Assembly (NCBI GenBank): GCA_024280775.1
Contig: JAJRPM010000006.1
Span: 1-64,000, forward strand
Length of the DNA: 64,000 bases
Direction of reading: 5' to 3'
Source of the DNA: Candidatus Zixiibacteriota bacterium
Lineage (GTDB): Bacteria; Zixibacteria; MSB-5A5; GN15; JACZUZ01
In this document: piece after piece, positions 16,976 through 27,318 of the stretch
How positions within the stretch are numbered: the stretch's first letter is position 1
Layout of the letters: every line of letters starts with the position of its first letter
Program-made: the position numbers and the translations under genes
Notes under the pieces: model-generated
What the model saw: the letters and a program-made list of their open reading frames with translations, nothing else
Database searches by the model: none
Told to the model about the DNA's origin: nothing

Positions 16976-18844
16976 CTAGTTAAACAGGGAATCAACTATC
17001 GAACGTTGCTCTGCAACCTGACGCTCAATGAAGTTCTCAGATTCCGCGGCAAGAATCAGCTCACTATAAAATTTCTGCCAAACTGCATTTTGCTTTTGAT
17101 TCAGAATAGCGGCAGCGACAGAATCACTAGCGGCATTGAATTCTTCCAACCCGGGAGATTCTTTCTCCAGCAATTTGAAAAGTCCGGCGCCACGATCCAA
17201 CATCACCGGCTCTGACACATCATTAACATTCACCAATGAAAACGCCGCGCCAAGGGCCTTTGGGTCATTTCCAATAGGCGGCGGAAACGCCGCATTGCGC
17301 GAGAACTTCGCAGTCTCTACGTATTTTTGATTGTGCGCTTTGGCGGCATCGGCTATGTCAGTCCCAGCCTGAACTTCAGCATAGATAGCGCGGGCTGTAT
17401 CGAGGCTCATAGCCTTGAGTTTCTCATTCTTGACCAGGCTCTTGATTCCCACTCGAACATCATCCAAAGGTGTCGAACCGGCCGGCTGAATATCAGTGAG
17501 TTCCAAAACAAAGAAATTCGACGGATTGTCATAAATGCCGGAGATGTCACCCTTTTCTGCATTGAATGCCCATTCACTCGCGAAGTAATTAGTCCCGAGA
17601 TATTGAATAGGGTCACTGCGACGAACCGGTGGAATTACTTTCAACTCCACACCCAATTCATCGGCCGCCGCCTGTATGCCTTTGGTTTCAGCTAGATTCC
17701 GGAAGTCTCGCGCATGACGCTCGGCATTGTCCTTTGTTGCATCTGATGACTTAACTTGCGAGAGTATGTGAGCGGTGTGAATGCTAAAAGCTTTATCTTT
17801 ATCGGTAGTTACCTTGCCGTCCTTGTCTTTCATCTCTATCAGCTTGATAACATGCCATCCGAAGGAACTACGCACCGGATCGGATGTCTCGCCGATTTCC
17901 AGCGCCAACGCGCCTTTGACATAGAGTGAGTCAAGGTTGGTAACATCGATGTATCCAATATCACCACCGTCGGAGGCAGAAGGCCCCTCACTGTAAGAAC
18001 GTGCGAGGTCAGCGAAATCCTTCCCCGCTTCACGAGCCTCATTGGCAAAATCCTGACTCTCACTCTTAACACGTTCCCAGTCTTCCTCAGTAATGTCCTT
18101 GGAGAACAAAGCCAATTTCAAGCCACGACGCTCATCAGTTTTGAAACGATAAGCATGTGACTTGTAATACTCATCCACCTCGGCATCGCTAACTTCAACA
18201 AGTGAGTCCGGAAATGACGAGGAAGAAACCGCGACAAAACCAAAGCGTGCGGTCTCACGTGCGCTAAGGAAAGAGTACTTTATTTCATCCTGAGTAATCC
18301 GTGCGGCCGAAGTAATCATCTCCTGAATCATCGCCGTGCGAACCTGAGGCCGCACAACTTGCTCAACCTGAGCCCACATAGGAGCATTGGCCGGATCGGC
18401 CATAGTCTGCAAGTAACGCTGATAATCAAACTGACCGTCAGTTTGGAACTGAGGCTGACTACGCATAAACGCCGGCGGGTTCAATCTCAGGAAGGTATAA
18501 ACATCCTCGTCAGTAACAGTGATTCCTAAGCGATCCATCTCCTGTTCAAGCGCCTTCTGGGCGACGATGTTTGCCCAAGACTGCTCTTTTAGGCGCTGTA
18601 AATCCGCCTCTGTCGGATCAGTATCCGAATTTCCGAATTGCTGGTTGCGAGTGTTTTGATACACAGAGTTGTACTCATCACGAGAGACTTCCTCGCCATT
18701 GACAAGGCCTGCGGCGGCCGTTGGAGCGCCGTACTTATTGGAATTGGCAATGTCCATTCCCCAGGCAAGAACGATTGTGCCCATAAACGCGACGATACTG
18801 ATGTAGGTGATAGGTTTTATCCAACTGCGAAATAAATCAAACAT
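16976..18844 (-). CDS. ppiD: PpiD/SurA-type periplasmic foldase with parvulin domain
   Basis: 622 residues. One N-terminal transmembrane helix (about 12-30, ITYISIVAFMGTIVLAWGM) anchors it in the inner membrane. A SurA_N-like segment follows (LVNGEEVSRDEYNSVYQ, then KEQSWANIVAQKALEQE). The parvulin-type PPIase core lies near 260-375: FADLARSYSEGPSASDGGD followed by SSFGWHVIKLIE. A C-terminal tail with a second degenerate parvulin-like region follows. It assists folding of exported proteins. Layout matches PpiD, length 622 against 623 in E. coli. Single gene with its own terminator. Confidence 0.88.
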   Translation of the reverse strand: MFDLFRSWIKPITYISIVAFMGTIVLAWGMDIANSNKYGAPTAAAGLVNGEEVSRDEYNSVYQNTRNQQFGNSDTDPTEADLQRLKEQSWANIVAQKALEQEMDRLGITVTDEDVYTFLRLNPPAFMRSQPQFQTDGQFDYQRYLQTMADPANAPMWAQVEQVVRPQVRTAMIQEMITSAARITQDEIKYSFLSARETARFGFVAVSSSSFPDSLVEVSDAEVDEYYKSHAYRFKTDERRGLKLALFSKDITEEDWERVKSESQDFANEAREAGKDFADLARSYSEGPSASDGGDIGYIDVTNLDSLYVKGALALEIGETSDPVRSSFGWHVIKLIEMKDKDGKVTTDKDKAFSIHTAHILSQVKSSDATKDNAERHARDFRNLAETKGIQAAADELGVELKVIPPVRRSDPIQYLGTNYFASEWAFNAEKGDISGIYDNPSNFFVLELTDIQPAGSTPLDDVRVGIKSLVKNEKLKAMSLDTARAIYAEVQAGTDIADAAKAHNQKYVETAKFSRNAAFPPPIGNDPKALGAAFSLVNVNDVSEPVMLDRGAGLFKLLEKESPGLEEFNAASDSVAAAILNQKQNAVWQKFYSELILAAESENFIERQVAEQRSIVDSLFN

Positions 18845-19318
18845 GGTTGTTCTCCGAACATGGGGCTCTGTGTTACTTTTTTGTATTAGTTACTTACTGT
18901 TATTTCTAATTCAAATCTCATCGGTTATCTGAGAAAGGCTTCTCACAAACAAAACTCTGACTGTCTAGATAGCGCTAACTTGCAATCAGATTCACAACAA
19001 AGCATGCAACCCGCTTCAATGCTACCAGTTCAGCTATCTAAGGCCTTATTCTCCATGCGATTACCGACTCGAAAAATCATCAGTGGCAATAATCCGCCAC
19101 AGCTGACAAATATACTCCTCTCAGCAAAATCGGCAAGCGCCAGTTACAATTTTATACGCCTCGTTAACCGGCTGGCTCCAATCGCTTCGCAAGTATTTCC
19201 GCAACATTCGGGCCAAACCCGTAATCGTATCGCTAATAATTGATAAAACACCTATGCTAACGGCAATCATCGCCGATTGAGTTTGACTTATGGAGCCACT
19301 TTGGGGTAGAATCAAATA
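18845..19318. other. Divergent intergenic region
   Basis: 474 bp between the divergent PpiD-like and M23 peptidase genes; no gene seen. It carries a possible plus-strand promoter at 19283-19312 directly before the peptidase start. I see no other structure. Confidence 0.5.
19283..19312 (+). promoter_or_regulatory. Putative promoter of the M23 peptidase gene
   Basis: TTGACT (19283-19288), 18-nt spacer, TAGAAT (19307-19312). Transcription would start about 7 nt downstream, at or next to the annotated ATG (19319), implying a leaderless mRNA unless a downstream start is used. Confidence 0.5.
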
Positions 19319-21856
19319 ATGATAACCCGCCATTACATCCAAGAGAGATATTTCCTGTCCCGAGAAAAAGCACAACATGTGGAAGCTCGTAAGGCGTTGT
19401 GGTGCATACTGTTTCTGACGGCCATGGCCTGCTGGACTTTTGCCGCCCCTACAATCTATGCAAAACAAGGTCGCTCAAGCGCCTCCCGCTTGACCCCAAT
19501 CTGGCCAATGCCGGCAAGAACCGACTTCTCCTCCGGATTCGGTGACTATCGCCCTGGAAGATTCCATTATGGACTCGACTTGCGAACCGGCGATAATCGG
19601 CTGGCGGTGGTCGCTCCGGTTGATGGTTATGTTGAGCAAGTTTGGGTGCAGTATTTTGGTTATGGCAAAGCTCTATACCTGGCCGGTGATGATGGCCGGA
19701 CCTATGTATTCGCCCATTTGGCGCGCTTTGCGCCGCAGATTGACAGTCGAGTGCGCGAAATCCAAGTCCAAAAGGAGCGCTACTTCATTCGCGAATGGTT
19801 CGAACCTAGCTCCTACCGTGTGCGTCAGGGCGACACATTGGCATTCTCCGGCAAAACCGGAATCGGCGCGCCGCATATGCACTTCGAAGTTCGCAATAGC
19901 GGTAACGTGCCCCAGTCTCCGCTTCAGCAGGGCTTCCACATCAAAGACAAAACCGGCCCGAAGATAAAGTCACTGACTTTTCGCTATCTCGACTATGAAA
20001 CCCTATTCGCCACCGGGAAACGCACCAAAACAATTGAGTCTCTGCCAGTGGGGCTCGACTCCAAAGGCGCATCACGTTACAATCTTCCGGCCTTCCCTTA
20101 TCTCACTGCCCCATTCGGACTGGTGGTCTCCGCCACAGATTATCCAACCAACAACAAATTCAATTCCAGCCCTCGCGAGCTTCGCTATCGAGTCGGCAAG
20201 AAGCCATTAACAGACACAATCCCTAACCCCAGCCGGATTATCTACCAAACACTTTTCAGACAAGTTTTGGACTCACTAAGCTACGGAATAGGCGCCAGGG
20301 CGCTGGATGTCTATGACCAAACTTTGGCGTTGCAGGGCGATAAGACCTCATACCTCCTCTATCAACGTCGTCCAAACAAACCTGCGGGAACAGCAACTGA
20401 TCTAACAACAACTACTTCAAAAACAGCTACTCCAACCACCGCAGATTCAATTTCAAGCATGCGCCCGGGGAGATTCCCTGAATTCTTGAATCGCAAATCG
20501 AAGAAACAATACGGCATTTATCCTGCAAGAATCGATGTCATCGACGCCTCAGGAAACCGTTCGACACTTGATTACTCATTCTGCTATGGCCCCGCCGGCG
20601 AATTGTTCAATGTGACCGACATCGGTCCTGACTTTGCCATACTCACCACCGAGCATTTGAAACTGCTCAAAAACAAACTATTTTTCAGCAACCTCGAAAT
20701 CCATGAACTCAAAGAAACCGGCGGCTGGGGCCTAGCGGAAAAAGCCACAGTCAAACACATCGGCAAAGGCGCCTTTCGCATTACAGTCGAAAGACATATG
20801 CGCAACCGCAGGCGCGTCTATCGGGCGGTTCTCAGAGGTTATGACGGTTGGTACAAACCGGATGTAATCTTCAGCAATGTTCCTGCTACTGTCAAAACCA
20901 AAGTAGACCTTGATTACCAACTCGCCGACGGTGGCGTGTATCTCAAAGCTACTACCAACTCCCCACTCACAGAAAAACCGACACTACAGGCGCTAAGCGC
21001 TGACGGTCACGTAGACGACCTAAAAGTTATTCAAATCGGCGCCAAGACTTTCAGCTCCTACATCCCCTACAATAAGAAACTACAAACCATCACCGCCTTC
21101 CGGGCATACATAGGCGAACGCTCAGTAGACATTGCCGCAGAGGTTCTCGGACTTCGTATCGGAGTTCCGCAATCTACATCCGATGCTGATAAATCATTAT
21201 CGGTAAATGCTCACTCGGCGCATAAGATAATTGCAAACGGAACTTGCTATGTCCCATTGGTAGATTCACGCTTCACAAGATTATTGCAATGGGGACCTGC
21301 GAATAGAAATATTCCGCAAAAAGACGCATTGCTCGCGGGACCGTTTTATATCGGGCCAAAATACATTCGCTATCAGTCACCTGTATCTCTCCGCATGAAC
21401 GCTCCAACCACACCAATCCCGGCGCTGAATGTAGCAATTTGCAAACTGTCAAAGAAGGGCGACAAATGGAGTTGGTACACTACCGACTACGACGAACAGT
21501 TTTCTGCCGCGCCATTCAGCGCTGAGATAACTTCCAATGGAGTGTTTGCATTGCTGAAAGACACTGTGGCGCCGGAAATAAGGGGGATTCGTCCAGCCAA
21601 AGGAAAGACTGTTAAGTCTTCTCTTCCCAAAATAAGCGCAAGAATCGCCGATCATCTATCGGGAATCTGGTCGGATACACTTTTTGATATTCGTCTCGAC
21701 GGCGAATGGCTGATTCCGGAGTATGACAACGAGGACAATATCTTGATGACGCAACCGAATCATCCATTGAAATCGGGCAAACATTCCCTCATATTTAAAG
21801 TCCGGGATAATGCCGGTAATCAAACGCAACGCAAAACAACCTTTTACGTAGAATAA
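19319..21856 (+). CDS. Secreted M23-family metallopeptidase
   Basis: 845 residues. A hydrophobic segment (about 27-47, ending in AAPTIYA) is a signal peptide. The M23 (LytM-like) domain is at about 58-205: HYGLDLRTGD supplies the His and Asp zinc ligands and PHMHFEVR the His-x-His. The remaining ~600 residues are beta-rich, probably Ig-like or fibronectin-like modules, ending with a domain containing VRDNAGNQTQRKTTFYVE. It would cut peptidoglycan cross-links or act as a divisome/envelope hydrolase. The first 21 residues precede the signal peptide and are unusual; an in-frame GTG giving MEARKALWCIL would make a more typical signal. The rhomboid gene starts 3 nt later. Confidence 0.88.
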   Translation: MITRHYIQERYFLSREKAQHVEARKALWCILFLTAMACWTFAAPTIYAKQGRSSASRLTPIWPMPARTDFSSGFGDYRPGRFHYGLDLRTGDNRLAVVAPVDGYVEQVWVQYFGYGKALYLAGDDGRTYVFAHLARFAPQIDSRVREIQVQKERYFIREWFEPSSYRVRQGDTLAFSGKTGIGAPHMHFEVRNSGNVPQSPLQQGFHIKDKTGPKIKSLTFRYLDYETLFATGKRTKTIESLPVGLDSKGASRYNLPAFPYLTAPFGLVVSATDYPTNNKFNSSPRELRYRVGKKPLTDTIPNPSRIIYQTLFRQVLDSLSYGIGARALDVYDQTLALQGDKTSYLLYQRRPNKPAGTATDLTTTTSKTATPTTADSISSMRPGRFPEFLNRKSKKQYGIYPARIDVIDASGNRSTLDYSFCYGPAGELFNVTDIGPDFAILTTEHLKLLKNKLFFSNLEIHELKETGGWGLAEKATVKHIGKGAFRITVERHMRNRRRVYRAVLRGYDGWYKPDVIFSNVPATVKTKVDLDYQLADGGVYLKATTNSPLTEKPTLQALSADGHVDDLKVIQIGAKTFSSYIPYNKKLQTITAFRAYIGERSVDIAAEVLGLRIGVPQSTSDADKSLSVNAHSAHKIIANGTCYVPLVDSRFTRLLQWGPANRNIPQKDALLAGPFYIGPKYIRYQSPVSLRMNAPTTPIPALNVAICKLSKKGDKWSWYTTDYDEQFSAAPFSAEITSNGVFALLKDTVAPEIRGIRPAKGKTVKSSLPKISARIADHLSGIWSDTLFDIRLDGEWLIPEYDNEDNILMTQPNHPLKSGKHSLIFKVRDNAGNQTQRKTTFYVE

Positions 21857-21859
21857 GTC

Positions 21860-22633
21860 ATGTTCCTGCCTCTAAAAGACGACAACCCGGCTGTACGCAC
21901 TCCCTATGTGACAATAGGCATCATCGTACTCAACGGCCTTATTTACTTGATAACCGACCTGTTCGCCAGCGGGGTGCAATCCCATCTTTATAGCCTGAAA
22001 CTTGGACTGATTCCTTATGAAATAACTCATTTTGAGGAAATCTCATCTTTGGTGGCGCAACAATCTGTCCGCGGATATTTCGATAACGGCAATCTAAGTA
22101 TTCCTATTCTTCTGACACCTTTTACCAGCATGTTCATGCACGCCGGCTTTATGCATGTTGCTGGCAACATGCTCTTCCTCTGGATTTACGGCAATAACAT
22201 CGAAGACTATTTTGGACATGTGCGTTTTCTGCTGTTCTACCTCGTAGGCGGACTGGCCGCATCGGGATTATATATCGCCTTTTCCGCCAACTCACCAATT
22301 CCATTGATCGGCGCATCCGGAGCTGTCTCAGCGGTGTTGGGGGCCTATTTCATTCTCTATCCACGAGCGAAGGTGATGATTGTCTATTGGTTTTTCTTTA
22401 TTGGCACCACCTGGCTACCGGCGAGATGGGTGCTGGGTTTCTACTTTGTAGTGCAAGTTTTTTACTCTGTCGGCTCCTTTGGCTCGCAAGGCGGCGGAGT
22501 CGCCTACTTGGCGCATGTCGGGGGCTTCCTCTTCGGTTGGACGCTTCTCAAGCTACTGGTAACCAAACGCGGTGGCCCACAAAATTTCAACGACGGCGGC
22601 GACCGCTATCAGGTCTACCGAATGAAGTATTAG
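21860..22633 (+). CDS. Rhomboid-family intramembrane serine protease
   Basis: 257 residues, about six membrane helices. The catalytic pair is visible: GASGAVSAVLG with the serine (about residue 154) and AHVGGFLFGW with the histidine (about 217). HAGFMHVAGNMLFLW is the conserved rhomboid loop 1/helix 2 segment. It cleaves transmembrane substrates within the membrane; substrate unknown. It is probably co-transcribed with the M23 peptidase. Confidence 0.93.
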   Translation: MFLPLKDDNPAVRTPYVTIGIIVLNGLIYLITDLFASGVQSHLYSLKLGLIPYEITHFEEISSLVAQQSVRGYFDNGNLSIPILLTPFTSMFMHAGFMHVAGNMLFLWIYGNNIEDYFGHVRFLLFYLVGGLAASGLYIAFSANSPIPLIGASGAVSAVLGAYFILYPRAKVMIVYWFFFIGTTWLPARWVLGFYFVVQVFYSVGSFGSQGGGVAYLAHVGGFLFGWTLLKLLVTKRGGPQNFNDGGDRYQVYRMKY

Positions 22634-22767
22634 GATTTGAAACTTTGTTCTGTAGCTGTATTTGTATCTTCTTGTTCTCTTAAACAATCCTTACATTGTC
22701 AATCAACACCGCAAGGACAAACTTTGCGACGCTGAAACAAATATTCACTTAGAAGCAGGACTATACC

Positions 22768-25026
22768 ATGATAACTCGCGAAGACGCTTTAGAATATCAT
22801 AGCAAAGGACGACCAGGAAAAATTGAGGTCGTTCCCACAAAACCTTTTCGCACTCAGTTGGACTTGTCTCTGGCATACACCCCCGGGGTCGCCGAACCCT
22901 GTCGAGAAATTCAAAACGACCCGCTTAACGCATTCAAATATACTGCTCGCGGAAATCTCGTTGCGATAATCACCAATGGCACAGCGGCGCTAGGAATGGG
23001 CAATATCGGCCCGTTGGCTTCCAAACCAATCATGGAAGGCAAAGCCGGGTTGTTCAAACGCTTTGCCGATATTGACGTTTTCGATCTTGAGGTCAATGCC
23101 ACTACTGTAGAGGAAATGATTCAAGTAGTGCGCGCGCTGGAGCCGACTTTCGGGGGTATTAACCTTGAAGATATCAAAGCTCCGGATTGTTTTGTAATTG
23201 AGGAGCGCCTTGAAGCGGAATTGGATATTCCGGTGTTCCATGACGACCAGCACGGCACTGCAATTATATCTGCGGCGGCATTGTTGAACGGCCTTGAAAT
23301 TGTCGGTAAAGATATCGCTGATGTGCGCGTGGTATATCTCGGAGCCGGCGCCGCCGGTCTTTCCTGCGCGCGTTTGCATTGCAAGCTCGGCGTTGCTCGT
23401 GAGAATATCCTGATGTGTGACAGTCGTGGCGTGATTTACAAGGGCCGTGAACAGGGCATGAACAAGTACAAACAAGAATTCGCAAATGACACTTCGGCGC
23501 GAACATTAGAAGACGCATTCAAGGGCGCCGATGTATTCGTCGGCGCATCCGGGGCTAACCTTGTCTCGCCGGATATGATAAAACTAATGGCCAAAGACCC
23601 GCTGGTTTTTGCTCTGGCCAACCCAGACCCTGAAATAACATACGAAGCCGCTCGTGGCGCTCGCGAAGATGCAATTGTCGCCACCGGACGTTCGGACTTT
23701 CCTAATCAAGTAAACAACGTGCTCGGCTTCCCGTTCATTTTCCGTGGAGCTTTGGATGTCAACGCCACACACATTAATGACGAAATGAAACTAGCGGCCG
23801 CGCGGTCGTTAGCCACCCTCGCCAAAGAAGATGTTCCCGAAATAGTGGCTCAGGCCTATGGGGTGGAACGCTTTGCTTTCGGTAGAGACTACATTATTCC
23901 AAAACCATTCGACCCACGAATTCTGGTTTGGGAGTCGGCGTCCGTGGCGCAGGCGGCGATGGACAGCGGCGTGGCGCGGCGTCAGATAGATATTGAAGAG
24001 TACAAACAAACGCTTGAAGAGAGAATAGGACTATCGCGCGCAGTGATGCGACCGGTGGTGCGCTACGCAAAAAGCGCCAAGAGAAAAGTTGTTTTCCCTG
24101 AGGGTGACAATGAGCGTGTGATGCGCGCGGCGGTTGAGGCCGCTGATGAGGGTATTTGCTATCCGGTTTTGCTGGGGAAACGCGGGCGAGTGCGCGCCGC
24201 GGCTAAACAACTCAATATCGACCTTGGTGATATTGAAGTGATAGACATATTGGACTCAGAACACATGGAGCGCTTCGTAAAATCCTACTGGCGCAAACGT
24301 GAACGCAAAGGCGGAACTCTTGAAAACGTCCGCAGGACTCTCGAATCTCGCACCTACTTCGGTATGATGATGGTTTCAGAGGGGCTCGCCGATGCTACAT
24401 TGGTGGGTGTTAACAAACACTACAATGAGGTAGTGCGTCCCGCAATAGAGATATTCGAATTACGCAAGGATGTATCGCGTGTCTCGGGATTGTATATCGT
24501 ATTGCTAAACAATAAGGTCTATTTCTTTGCCGATACGACAGTAAACATCGACCCCACTGATGAACAACTTGCCGAAATAGCGCTACTAACAGCCGATGTC
24601 GCACGACGTTTCCATGTAACTCCAAAAGTCGCAATGCTCTCCTTTAGTAATTTCGGCTCAGCGCGTTCTGCGCAGGCAGACAAAGTTGCGCGCGCAACTC
24701 AAATTGTAAAAGACCGCGCGCCGGATTTAGAAATCGACGGTGAGATGCAAGTTGATCTAGCAACTATGCCCGAAGTAATTGCAGAGGACTTCCCTTTCAG
24801 CGCTCTCAAGAGCAAAGCCAATGTCTTTATTTTCCCGGATTTGAATTCCGGCAACATTGCATATAAGTTACTGCACCGCCTCGCTGGGGCTGATGTAATC
24901 GGTCCGATTCTGATGGGGCTAAACAAATCCGCGCATCTGCTACAACGCGGCTCGACAGTTTCTGAGATTGTAGATATGGCCGCAATCGCCACCGTAGACG
25001 CCGAGTGGCTGGCGCGTAAGAAGTAA
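22768..25026 (+). CDS. maeB: NADP-dependent malic enzyme with phosphotransacetylase-like domain
   Basis: 752 residues, the length of MaeB-type enzymes. The N-terminal ~430 residues are malic enzyme: [13 protein letters not shown], the DDQHGTA motif (about 156-162) and a Rossmann loop [16 protein letters not shown] (about 189-204). The C-terminal part is a phosphate acetyltransferase-like domain ([38 protein letters not shown]), regulatory rather than catalytic in known MaeB. It decarboxylates malate to pyruvate with NADP reduction in the cytoplasm. Own transcription unit between the rhomboid gene and mreB. Confidence 0.96.
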   Translation: MITREDALEYHSKGRPGKIEVVPTKPFRTQLDLSLAYTPGVAEPCREIQNDPLNAFKYTARGNLVAIITNGTAALGMGNIGPLASKPIMEGKAGLFKRFADIDVFDLEVNATTVEEMIQVVRALEPTFGGINLEDIKAPDCFVIEERLEAELDIPVFHDDQHGTAIISAAALLNGLEIVGKDIADVRVVYLGAGAAGLSCARLHCKLGVARENILMCDSRGVIYKGREQGMNKYKQEFANDTSARTLEDAFKGADVFVGASGANLVSPDMIKLMAKDPLVFALANPDPEITYEAARGAREDAIVATGRSDFPNQVNNVLGFPFIFRGALDVNATHINDEMKLAAARSLATLAKEDVPEIVAQAYGVERFAFGRDYIIPKPFDPRILVWESASVAQAAMDSGVARRQIDIEEYKQTLEERIGLSRAVMRPVVRYAKSAKRKVVFPEGDNERVMRAAVEAADEGICYPVLLGKRGRVRAAAKQLNIDLGDIEVIDILDSEHMERFVKSYWRKRERKGGTLENVRRTLESRTYFGMMMVSEGLADATLVGVNKHYNEVVRPAIEIFELRKDVSRVSGLYIVLLNNKVYFFADTTVNIDPTDEQLAEIALLTADVARRFHVTPKVAMLSFSNFGSARSAQADKVARATQIVKDRAPDLEIDGEMQVDLATMPEVIAEDFPFSALKSKANVFIFPDLNSGNIAYKLLHRLAGADVIGPILMGLNKSAHLLQRGSTVSEIVDMAAIATVDAEWLARKK

Positions 25027-25048
25027 GCTCCAACCGACAATACAACCT

Positions 25049-25134
25049 GTAGTGGCGTCCCTTGGGGCGCCTTTTCCCAACTACGCGCGACAGTAATACT
25101 TGGGCCAACAAGGCGGGGCAAGCCCCGCCACTAC
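25049..25134. repeat. REPIN-like pair, family D (GTAG + TGGCG hairpins)
   Basis: GTAG-TGGCG...CGCC at 25049-25071 and the inverted GGCGGGGCAAGCCCCGCCA-CTAC at 25112-25134. The two hairpins differ in stem length, but both carry the GTAG/CTAC foot and face each other. Confidence 0.65.
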
Positions 25135-25172
25135 GGTTGTCGTTGGGTTTGGAGTAGGTGGATTTCCTGCCT

Positions 25173-25236
25173 CGCTCTTCTTCCCATACGCTCTTCTTCC
25201 CATACTCTCTTCTTCCTATACGCTCTTCTTCCTATA
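25173..25236. repeat. Tandem repeat, four 16-bp units
   Basis: Units 25173-25188, 25189-25204, 25205-25220 and 25221-25236 follow the pattern CGCTCTTCTTCCYATA with one or two changes each. It is pyrimidine-rich and not coding. Confidence 0.85.
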
Positions 25237-25453
25237 CATTGTGCAAACTTTGTTCAGATTCTCCGGTTCGTTGTCGATATACATAGTATTGGGACTCGGC
25301 TGAGATAGGTTGGGGCGGGGCATATTACCGGGTTTTCATATTGGCTGGCGTAAGTGGCCGATGCTTGGGGAGATAGGGCTGTACGGGGCTGGAATCTTCT
25401 GTGATAATCTTGCCGGCGGGGCTTGCCGGAATCCTGCGCTGAGGGTATATATT

Positions 25454-26635
25454 ATGATTGAGACAGATACGGTGACCAAAACGACGGCGGATACGAAATC
25501 AGTCGGACGTCATGGAGCCGGAAGCGCCGTGGGAGAAAGAACACCAAGCGCGCAAATGAGTTATGGGTCAGTTGCAGTCGGTGGACTGCAGACAGGGAAT
25601 AAACACGGATTGTTTGACGTAATTTCCAACGACATCGGCATCGACCTCGGCACCGCCAATATTCTGGTTTGGGTCCGTGGTCAGGGGATTGTCCTCAATG
25701 AGCCCTCGGTGGTGGCGGTCGAAAGAGCGACTGGTCGACCGGTGGCTATCGGCTCTGCGGCCAAAGAGATGATCGGGCGTACGCCCGGGGCTCTCGAAGC
25801 GATTCGTCCGCTCAAGGATGGCGTTATCGCGGATTTTGAAACTTCAGAAAAACTGTTGTCAGATGTAATCAAACGTGTGGTTCGTCGGCGCTATTTGATG
25901 AAGCCGCGTATTGTGATTTCGGTGCCCTCGGGGATTACCGAGGTGGAAAAACGCGCGGTGCGTGACTCGGCAGAAAATGCCGGAGCTCGTGAAGTGTTTC
26001 TGATGCAGGAGCCTATGGCCGCGGCTATTGGTGTCGGGCTGGCGGTTGAGCAGCCTAGCGGGATTATGATTATTGATATCGGCGGTGGTACTTCTGAAAT
26101 CGCCGTGATAGCGCTTAACGGAATCGTCACTAATACTTCGATTCGTATTGCTGGTGATGAGATGAACGAGGCGCTGATTACTTATCTTAAGAAGAATTTC
26201 AACTTGCTAATCGGTGAGTTGACCGCTGAGGAAATTAAGATTGGTATTGGCTCGGCGTATCCGATGGACAAAGAATTGTCAATGGAAGTCAAAGGCCGTG
26301 ATTTGGTTGCTGGTGTGCCGAAGACGTTAAAGCTATCGTCAGCGCAGGTGCGTGAGGCGTTAGTTGAGCCAATTGACAGGATCGTTGAAGCGGTTCGTGA
26401 GTCACTCGAGGCTACCCCGCCGGAGTTGGCTTCGGATATTCTCGATAGAGGAATTATTCTCACTGGCGGCGGAGCATTGCTTCGCGGCCTGGAGAAACGC
26501 CTGCGGCAGGAGACCAATCTCCCGGTGTATGCCGCTGAGGATCCTATTACTTGTGTAGTGCGCGGTTGTGGCGCGGCGCTTGAGAATATGGCGCAGTATA
26601 GTCAGGTGTTGATTCGTTCGCGGCGTGATTCTTAG
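25454..26635 (+). CDS. mreB: Rod shape-determining protein MreB
   Basis: 393 residues from ATG 25454, which has GAGGG 8 nt upstream. The actin fold is intact: phosphate-1 [14 protein letters not shown], connect-1 and phosphate-2 [14 protein letters not shown], adenosine loop [16 protein letters not shown]. About 55 residues precede the usual MreB start ([15 protein letters not shown]); they are Thr/Gly/Ser-rich and look disordered. A further 48 codons upstream are also open but lack support. MreB organises lateral wall synthesis beneath the inner membrane. mreC/mreD do not follow; the RAYT element does. Confidence 0.95.
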   Translation: MIETDTVTKTTADTKSVGRHGAGSAVGERTPSAQMSYGSVAVGGLQTGNKHGLFDVISNDIGIDLGTANILVWVRGQGIVLNEPSVVAVERATGRPVAIGSAAKEMIGRTPGALEAIRPLKDGVIADFETSEKLLSDVIKRVVRRRYLMKPRIVISVPSGITEVEKRAVRDSAENAGAREVFLMQEPMAAAIGVGLAVEQPSGIMIIDIGGGTSEIAVIALNGIVTNTSIRIAGDEMNEALITYLKKNFNLLIGELTAEEIKIGIGSAYPMDKELSMEVKGRDLVAGVPKTLKLSSAQVREALVEPIDRIVEAVRESLEATPPELASDILDRGIILTGGGALLRGLEKRLRQETNLPVYAAEDPITCVVRGCGAALENMAQYSQVLIRSRRDS

Positions 26636-26656
26636 ACTCAGTTACACAAATCAACA

Positions 26657-26774
26657 GTAGGTCAAGTCCCCTTTTCAGGGACTTGACTTTTCTCTCCTTA
26701 GAGTGAGTGTATCTCGATTCCCAAATTGTTTTCTTTCCTGACATGTCAAGTCCCAAGAAGGGGACTTGACCTAC
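26657..26774. repeat. REPIN, family A, left of the RAYT gene
   Basis: REP hairpins 26657-26687 (GTAG, GTCAAGTCCC / GGGACTTGAC) and 26745-26774 (inverted, ending CTAC). This element is the mirror image of the one at 27319-27438: outer hairpins share the CTTTTCA-type loop, inner hairpins the AAGAAG/GAGAAG-type loop and an adjoining ACAT. Confidence 0.93.
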
Positions 26775-26794
26775 TTATGTGTTTCTCGAAGTTG

Positions 26795-27292
26795 TTATTC
26801 TCCGAAGTCGCCTTGGAATTTTACTCCGGCGCCCCAATCATCTGTGTAGACGCCGCTGTTCAAGTATTCTCGCGCCGATGAAAACTCATAGTCGAACGGT
26901 GAATCAGCGATACCATGCTTTACCGGATTGTAATGTATGTAGTCAAAGTGCGCGTTGAAGTCAGTCTGGTCTCGAATCACATGGTCCCAATAACGCAGTT
27001 GCCAGAATCTGCCGCCGTGATGAAAGCCTTTGACTCGCAACATATTTGTAAATGATAGCTTTAGAGACTGAATAAACTTAGGTAGCGGTGTGCCGTCCAG
27101 TTCTATCAGTAAATGAAAGTGATCCGGCAAGATCACCCATGCGTGTATCTTTGCGTTGTGTTTAGAAGATTGTCGATTCAATGCCTCAAGGAACACATCA
27201 GAATGTTGCGCCAGAAAGGGAGTTCGGCCATGAGTGACAGCAGTAATGAAAAACGTGGCGTTCTCTGTCACATATCGTCTCAGTTTCGACAT
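26795..27292 (-). CDS. REP-associated tyrosine transposase (RAYT, Y1 family)
   Basis: 165 residues, standard for RAYT/TnpA-REP. The HUH pair is in LPDHFHLLIE (about residues 55-64), and the catalytic tyrosine region shows the RAYT/IS200-type signature YIHYNPVKHGIA (about 117-128). The N-terminus ATFFITAVTHGRTPFL is also typical. These single-strand nucleases bind REP hairpins through the GTAG foot. The gene stands between two REPINs in mirror orientation that carry GTAG, so substrate and enzyme are side by side. It appears intact, without frameshifts. Confidence 0.95.
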   Translation of the reverse strand: MSKLRRYVTENATFFITAVTHGRTPFLAQHSDVFLEALNRQSSKHNAKIHAWVILPDHFHLLIELDGTPLPKFIQSLKLSFTNMLRVKGFHHGGRFWQLRYWDHVIRDQTDFNAHFDYIHYNPVKHGIADSPFDYEFSSAREYLNSGVYTDDWGAGVKFQGDFGE

Positions 27293-27318
27293 AAGGTAAT
27301 ATGGTCAAGAACACCCAA

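Larger units (their letters stand above)
25027..25453. other. Intergenic region upstream of mreB with repeats
   Basis: Contains a family D REPIN (25049-25134) and a four-copy 16-bp tandem repeat (25173-25236). The mreB frame is open from 25310, but I prefer the start at 25454. Confidence 0.6.

Noticed and set aside
25173-25236. CRISPR-like or iteron array
   Set aside because: Units are contiguous, 16 bp, without spacers, and there is no replication gene nearby.
25310-25453. Longer MreB start
   Set aside because: No ribosome site at 25310 and no similarity to MreB; GAGGG is well placed before ATG 25454.
26795-27292. Autonomous IS200/IS605 insertion sequence
   Set aside because: No tnpB, and the flanks are REPINs with GTAG feet in mirror orientation rather than simple left and right IS ends; RAYT fits better.
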